From Gammaproteobacteria bacterium (lineage in GTDB: Bacteria > Pseudomonadota > Gammaproteobacteria > Pseudomonadales > Pseudohongiellaceae): a stretch of 64,000 nucleotides of DNA. Below, in pieces: positions 60,630-64,000 of this stretch. How positions within the stretch are numbered: the stretch's first letter is position 1; every line of letters starts with the position of its first letter. A program made the translations under genes and the position numbers. The notes under the pieces were generated by a model. The model had not been told where the DNA came from. It did no database searches and was given only the letters and a program-made list of their open reading frames with translations. The stretch lies in the NCBI GenBank assembly GCA_030831125.1, contig JAURLQ010000013.1, positions 31,087 through 95,086 on the forward strand, written 5' to 3'.

Positions 60630-62381
60630 TCAGACGATCGGCGCAAGGGATGCATAATCGGTCATGACCCCCTTTTCAAGATCAAGGATCAGGTCGCAGC
60701 TTTCCAGGGTACTTAGCCGGTGTGCAATGATGATCAGTGTCTTGTCTCCATGCAGCCGCTCTATCGCCTTGACCACTTCTGCCTCGGTATTCTTGTCCAG
60801 CGCCGAGGTAGCCTCATCCATGACAATGATCTCGCGGTTGTAATACAGGGCTCTTGCCAACGCCACACGCTGGCGCTGTCCGCCCGACAGCCGAATACCG
60901 TTCGCCCCTATTCTGGTATCCAGCCCTTCCGGCAAGCCCTCCACAACTTCAAGCAGTTGCGAAGCCTCCAACGCATCCTGCAGGCGCTTCCTGTCGATCT
61001 CCTCCGGATCCATGCCGAAAGCCACATTGCTGAGCAGGGTATCGTCCAGCAGGTAGATACTCTGGGGAATATAGGCCAGCCGCTGTTGCCATGCCGCATC
61101 ATCCCCATGGATGTCTTTGCCATTGACAGTAATGACACCACGCTGCGGCTTGAGAAAGCCCAGCAGCATATCGGCCAGCGTGCTTTTGCCGCTGCCGGTG
61201 CGCCCGATAATACCCATTGCCTGTCCACGTTTGAGACGGAAATCCAGATTTTTGATAACCGGTTTTTCCGTGCCTGGATAAGCGTACGACACCTTGCTGA
61301 AACAGAGCTCGCTGAACTTTTCTGCCCCAGCCCCGGCATTATCACTGTCTTTTTCAGTAACAGCCTGCCGGCTGATCTGGCGGAAATCATCGGCGAAAAG
61401 CTCCAGCACATGGCGGGAGGAACGCAGGCTGTTGATACTTGTGATCAGGGAAGTACTCGCTGGCATGAGCCGCAAACCGGACACGCCAAACACACCCAGC
61501 ACCTTGATCAGTTCATTCAATGGCATGCTTCTGTATATCGCTACCACGCCTATCAACAGCATGAAGATCACCAGACATATTTCCAGCAGGTAGCGTGGCA
61601 TGGACCCCAGTGCCGCAGCACGGGATGACCAGTGTACAAAATTGTCGGTATGTCCCTTGAGTCTGTCCATGAAATAACGTTCCCTGTCCAGTAGCCGGAC
61701 TTCACGAAGGGTACCTATAGAGTCTGCAGTCACCCGCATGAAATTCTCATACTCGTTGCTCTGCTCCCTGCCCACGCGATGAAACCATTTTTTGGTCAAC
61801 ATGCTGAACACGCCCAGTGTTGAGCCTACGAGCATCAGCAACAGCAGTGCCAGCCAGTCAGTCCAGATCAGAAAAGCGCCGATAAACAGGAATACAACAC
61901 TGTCGGCAACAAGCCGCATGGATGACATGAGCGTGCCGCCTGCATAGGTGCCGGTATGCTGTGTAATGGCAGCCATGAGCTTGCTGGAACTTCGGGAAAG
62001 ATGGAATTCCCAGGGGGCATAAAGGTAATGCTTCAACAGCATTCGCATGAGTTTGCCACGGCTGGCTTCGGAAAAGCGGGTAATGACAAACTGTATCCAG
62101 ATGGACATCATTGCCTTTGCCGTGAACACGGCCACGACAAGCAAGGCCATCAGGACCAACAGTTCACGACGATTGTCGACACCTTCGGCCGTCAGCACCA
62201 GTATCACGGACGATGCCTGGCTGTCGGGTGTATTGCTGAGAATCAGCGTAATCAGTGGTGCCACCAGCCCCAGACCCAGCAGATCCAACACACCGGAGCA
62301 CAGCAACAGCAGTACTATCCAGATCAGATGCTTCCGTCCATCGCCAAGAACAACCAGATAGTCGGCCAGATATTTCTTCAT
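60630..62381 (-). CDS. ABC transporter, fused permease and ATPase (flippase-like)
   Basis: A 583-residue half-transporter. Six TM segments span residues 20-310, then the nucleotide-binding domain with Walker A GRTGSGKSTL, signature LSGGQRQRVALARAL, Walker B IIVMDEATSALD and H-loop IIAHRLSTL. The sequence resembles PglK/WlaB-type flippases of lipid-linked oligosaccharides more than drug exporters. It would work as a homodimer. The SRAP gene follows after 5 bp, an unusual neighbour. Copy D of the palindromic repeat lies upstream. Confidence 0.87.
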   Translation of the reverse strand: MKKYLADYLVVLGDGRKHLIWIVLLLLCSGVLDLLGLGLVAPLITLILSNTPDSQASSVILVLTAEGVDNRRELLVLMALLVVAVFTAKAMMSIWIQFVITRFSEASRGKLMRMLLKHYLYAPWEFHLSRSSSKLMAAITQHTGTYAGGTLMSSMRLVADSVVFLFIGAFLIWTDWLALLLLMLVGSTLGVFSMLTKKWFHRVGREQSNEYENFMRVTADSIGTLREVRLLDRERYFMDRLKGHTDNFVHWSSRAAALGSMPRYLLEICLVIFMLLIGVVAIYRSMPLNELIKVLGVFGVSGLRLMPASTSLITSINSLRSSRHVLELFADDFRQISRQAVTEKDSDNAGAGAEKFSELCFSKVSYAYPGTEKPVIKNLDFRLKRGQAMGIIGRTGSGKSTLADMLLGFLKPQRGVITVNGKDIHGDDAAWQQRLAYIPQSIYLLDDTLLSNVAFGMDPEEIDRKRLQDALEASQLLEVVEGLPEGLDTRIGANGIRLSGGQRQRVALARALYYNREIIVMDEATSALDKNTEAEVVKAIERLHGDKTLIIIAHRLSTLESCDLILDLEKGVMTDYASLAPIV

Positions 62382-62519
62382 GAGTCCTGTCTCGTCAAGC
62401 CAGCTATCTTACCACTTCAAACCGTGGAGGCTGCCTTTAATATCCGGGAAAACTTCCTGACACTCCCCTCCCATTGCACCGTTAGTCGTCTGGCTTGAAT
62501 TCTCAGCCCTACTGGGGAG

Positions 62520-62775
62520 CGGCCCGGGATTATTGGGTCTGAGACCGTCTGCGGCATGGGTGAAGCAATGCGTATTGCAAGCGTAGCTTGCGGCATTGCG
62601 GAACGACACCCGCGAGAGCGGGTGGCTGGACCCGCTTGCGGGCCGCAGTCGAGCCCCCATGGGCGGAGCCGAATGCATGCAAAGCAAAGCTTTGCGTGAG
62701 GTGGAGCGACATCCGGCTATGCCGGATGACTGGACCGGGTTCACGGCGTGTCGAAGAAGCAATAATCCCGGGCCG
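62520..62775 (+). repeat. Palindrome-rich dispersed repeat, copy D (long form)
   Basis: The core runs 62536-62759. It starts GGTCTGAG and ends CGGCGTGTCGAAGAAG. A multi-branched fold is visible. The stem CTGCGGC (62549-62555) / GCCGCAG (62642-62648) encloses a nested hairpin GCAATGC-GCAAGC-gta-GCTTGC-GCATTGC, then ACCCGC/GCGGGT and CCCGC/GCGGG. A second arm has GCAAAGC/GCTTTGC and CATCCGGC/GCCGGATG. The core is bordered by a perfect 16-bp inverted repeat, CGGCCCGGGATTATTG (62520-62535) against its complement at 62760-62775, unique to this copy. A 160-residue frame through it is not a gene. Confidence 0.9.
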
Positions 62776-62810
62776 ATTCATTGGCTGGTAAAGATTTCAA
62801 TAAGGCGACG

Positions 62811-62959
62811 ACCTGCCGATAGCACTGTGTTTGCGGCTGCCTTAGCGTCCGAATCATTGCAACAACTGCCATTTTCATTAAGGGGTCAACCTGCCGATAG
62901 TCTCTGCTTCTCCTTTGGATTCATGGGTGAATCGTTGCAACAACTGCCATTTTCATTAA
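62811..62959 (+). repeat. 78-bp tandem repeat upstream of argD
   Basis: Two units start at 62811 and 62889. Each begins ACCTGCCGATAG, has a 28-base middle that differs between units, and ends GAATC(A/G)TTGCAACAACTG then CCATTTTCATTAA. Constant spacing with a diverged middle suggests that the end blocks are what matters. A GC-rich hairpin (GCCCG-cctcgt-CGGGC, 62963-62978) and the argD leader follow. Apart from copy D and this repeat the 693-bp gap has no feature. Confidence 0.8.
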
Positions 62960-63074
62960 AATGCCCGCCTCGTCGGGCGGCTTTGGCTGCCTTTTTCATT
63001 TTCTGGGCCCTGGAAACAGAGCCAAGCGGTGCAGTGGTCGACGAACACGCACCCTTACAGCCTGGAGAAACAAC

Positions 63075-64000
63075 ATGAACGCACTCGCTGATATTCCGGT
63101 GACCTTGATGACAACCTATGGCAGAGCCCCGGTGGCTTTCGTCCGTGGTGAAGGCAACTACCTGATCGACAGCGACGGCCGACGTTATCTCGATGCTGTT
63201 GCGGGTGTGGCTGTCAATTCACTGGGACATTCCCATCCCGGCTTCATTGCCGCCATCCGCGAACAGGTCGGCACGCTTGTGCATACTTCCAATCTGTACC
63301 GCATCCCGCAGCAGGAAGCTCTGTCTGTTGTGCTCAGTGAGAAATCCGGCATGCAGCAGATGTTTTTCTGCAATTCCGGTGCAGAAGCCATTGAGGCCTC
63401 CATCAAGCTGGCCCGCAAGGTAGGCCATGCCCGTGGACTGGAAGTACCGACTATGATGGTTACCACTGGTGCCTTCCATGGTCGTACCCTGGGTGCACTG
63501 ACGGCCACCCACAGCCCCAAATACCAGGAAGGCTTCGGCCCCTTGCTGGATGGCTTCGTGCGCGCACCCTACAACGATCTTGCCGCTGCCGAGGATCTGA
63601 TAAAAACCACACCACAGATGATCGCCATCATGGTGGAGCCCGTACAGGGAGAAGGTGGTGTGGTCATGCCGTCCCCCGGTTACATCAAGGGACTGCGTGC
63701 CTTGTGTGACCAGTACAAGCTGCTTTTGATCCTGGATGAAATCCAGACCGGCAATGGCCGCACGGGCAAGTATTTTGCATACCAGCACGAAGGCGTGTTG
63801 CCCGACATTCTGGCAACTGCCAAGGGTCTTGGTAATGGCTACCCCATTGGGGTGTGCCTGGCAGCAGGGGCAGCTGCCAATGTCCTCAAGCCCGGCCATC
63901 ACGGTTCTACCTTTGGTGGCAGTCCACTGGCCTGTGCTGCCGGACTGGCAGTCTACAAGGCACTGGATGAGGAAAAACTGGTCGACAATGCTGCCAACCA
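63075..64000 (+). CDS. argD: Acetylornithine aminotransferase, N-terminal 308 residues (cut by window edge)
   Basis: PLP-dependent class III aminotransferase of arginine (and lysine) synthesis. The frame opens at the ATG at 63075 and is still open at 64000. Visible are [14 protein letters not shown], the PLP phosphate site [25 protein letters not shown] with the cofactor-binding Asp, and the lysine Schiff base in [15 protein letters not shown]. The pattern matches ArgD over GabT or RocD. Roughly 90 residues are missing. Confidence 0.93.
   Translation, partial: MNALADIPVTLMTTYGRAPVAFVRGEGNYLIDSDGRRYLDAVAGVAVNSLGHSHPGFIAAIREQVGTLVHTSNLYRIPQQEALSVVLSEKSGMQQMFFCNSGAEAIEASIKLARKVGHARGLEVPTMMVTTGAFHGRTLGALTATHSPKYQEGFGPLLDGFVRAPYNDLAAAEDLIKTTPQMIAIMVEPVQGEGGVVMPSPGYIKGLRALCDQYKLLLILDEIQTGNGRTGKYFAYQHEGVLPDILATAKGLGNGYPIGVCLAAGAAANVLKPGHHGSTFGGSPLACAAGLAVYKALDEEKLVDNAAN

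Noticed and set aside
62596..63078. A 160-residue plus-strand frame before argD
   Set aside because: It spans repeat copy D and the 78-bp tandem repeat, has no family resemblance, and ends across the argD start.

Overview
The window looks like an ordinary stretch of chromosome from a free-living, probably marine, gammaproteobacterium with roughly 50-55% GC. Several gene families point that way: an rnfABCDGE-nth operon, RNase T, an RluF-type pseudouridine synthase, UmuDC, the bacterioferritin/Bfd pair, monothiol glutaredoxin 4, the E. coli-length argininosuccinate synthase, and a type IV pilin behind a sigma-54 promoter. The DUF1592/DUF1552 pair, the large TonB-dependent receptor and the G8-domain protein resemble content of oligotrophic marine clades. 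I cannot name the genus from sequence alone. No rRNA, tRNA, CRISPR array, prophage or intact transposase gene was recognised.

Layout. 1-2556 (minus): a DsbD/ScsB-like protein (cut by the window edge), an alpha/beta hydrolase and an exported protein with one haem motif form a tight operon. 3157-4830: formate-tetrahydrofolate ligase, flanked on both sides by copies of a palindrome-rich repeat. 5276-9514 (minus): a Na/phosphate cotransporter-like protein, a GT-C membrane protein with a TPR-like tail, and the major pilin. 9987-14932 (plus): a methyltransferase-like protein, metG and pobA, with a repeat patch before metG. 14950-17232 (minus): a sensor histidine kinase and a phosphopantetheinyl transferase. 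17481-23754 (plus): gloA, the complete Rnf electron-transport operon and nth. 23781-26313 (minus): an unknown membrane protein, a TPR protein and argG. 26870-29798 (plus): NfeD, slipin and rluF.

29815-38595 (minus) holds a DUF1592 cytochrome-like protein, a Tat-exported DUF1552 protein, an ankyrin protein and, upstream of them, a TonB-dependent receptor. 39346-43273 has a G8-domain secreted protein and an MFS transporter, with a decayed fragment of an MFS paralogue on the far side of the G8 gene. 43411-48381 (plus) runs pyrC, rnt, a glycosyltransferase with duplicated N-terminal modules and an acyl/AMP ligase. 48378-54155 contains small stress and redox genes: a zinc-ribbon/Smr-like protein, GST, Nudix hydrolase, Bfd, Bfr, a peroxiredoxin, a membrane cytochrome c, PnuC, an EamA transporter and GrxD. 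54450-62381 (minus) holds orphan hydantoinase B, MscS, an FkbM methyltransferase, and an ABC flippase-SRAP-UmuD-UmuC run. 63075-64000 is the start of argD.

The most unusual signal is non-coding. Four dispersed copies of a modular, palindrome-rich element (70 to 224 bp) sit at about 2.8, 5.1, 54.3 and 62.6 kb. They share internal hairpins, including one stem with compensatory base changes. Each copy is bordered by an inverted repeat whose sequence is unique to that copy. This is neither a target-site duplication nor a conserved terminal repeat. Other non-coding oddities are a 39-bp inverted repeat interleaved with direct repeats before metG, a 27-bp inverted repeat at the MFS 3' end, and a 78-bp tandem repeat before argD.
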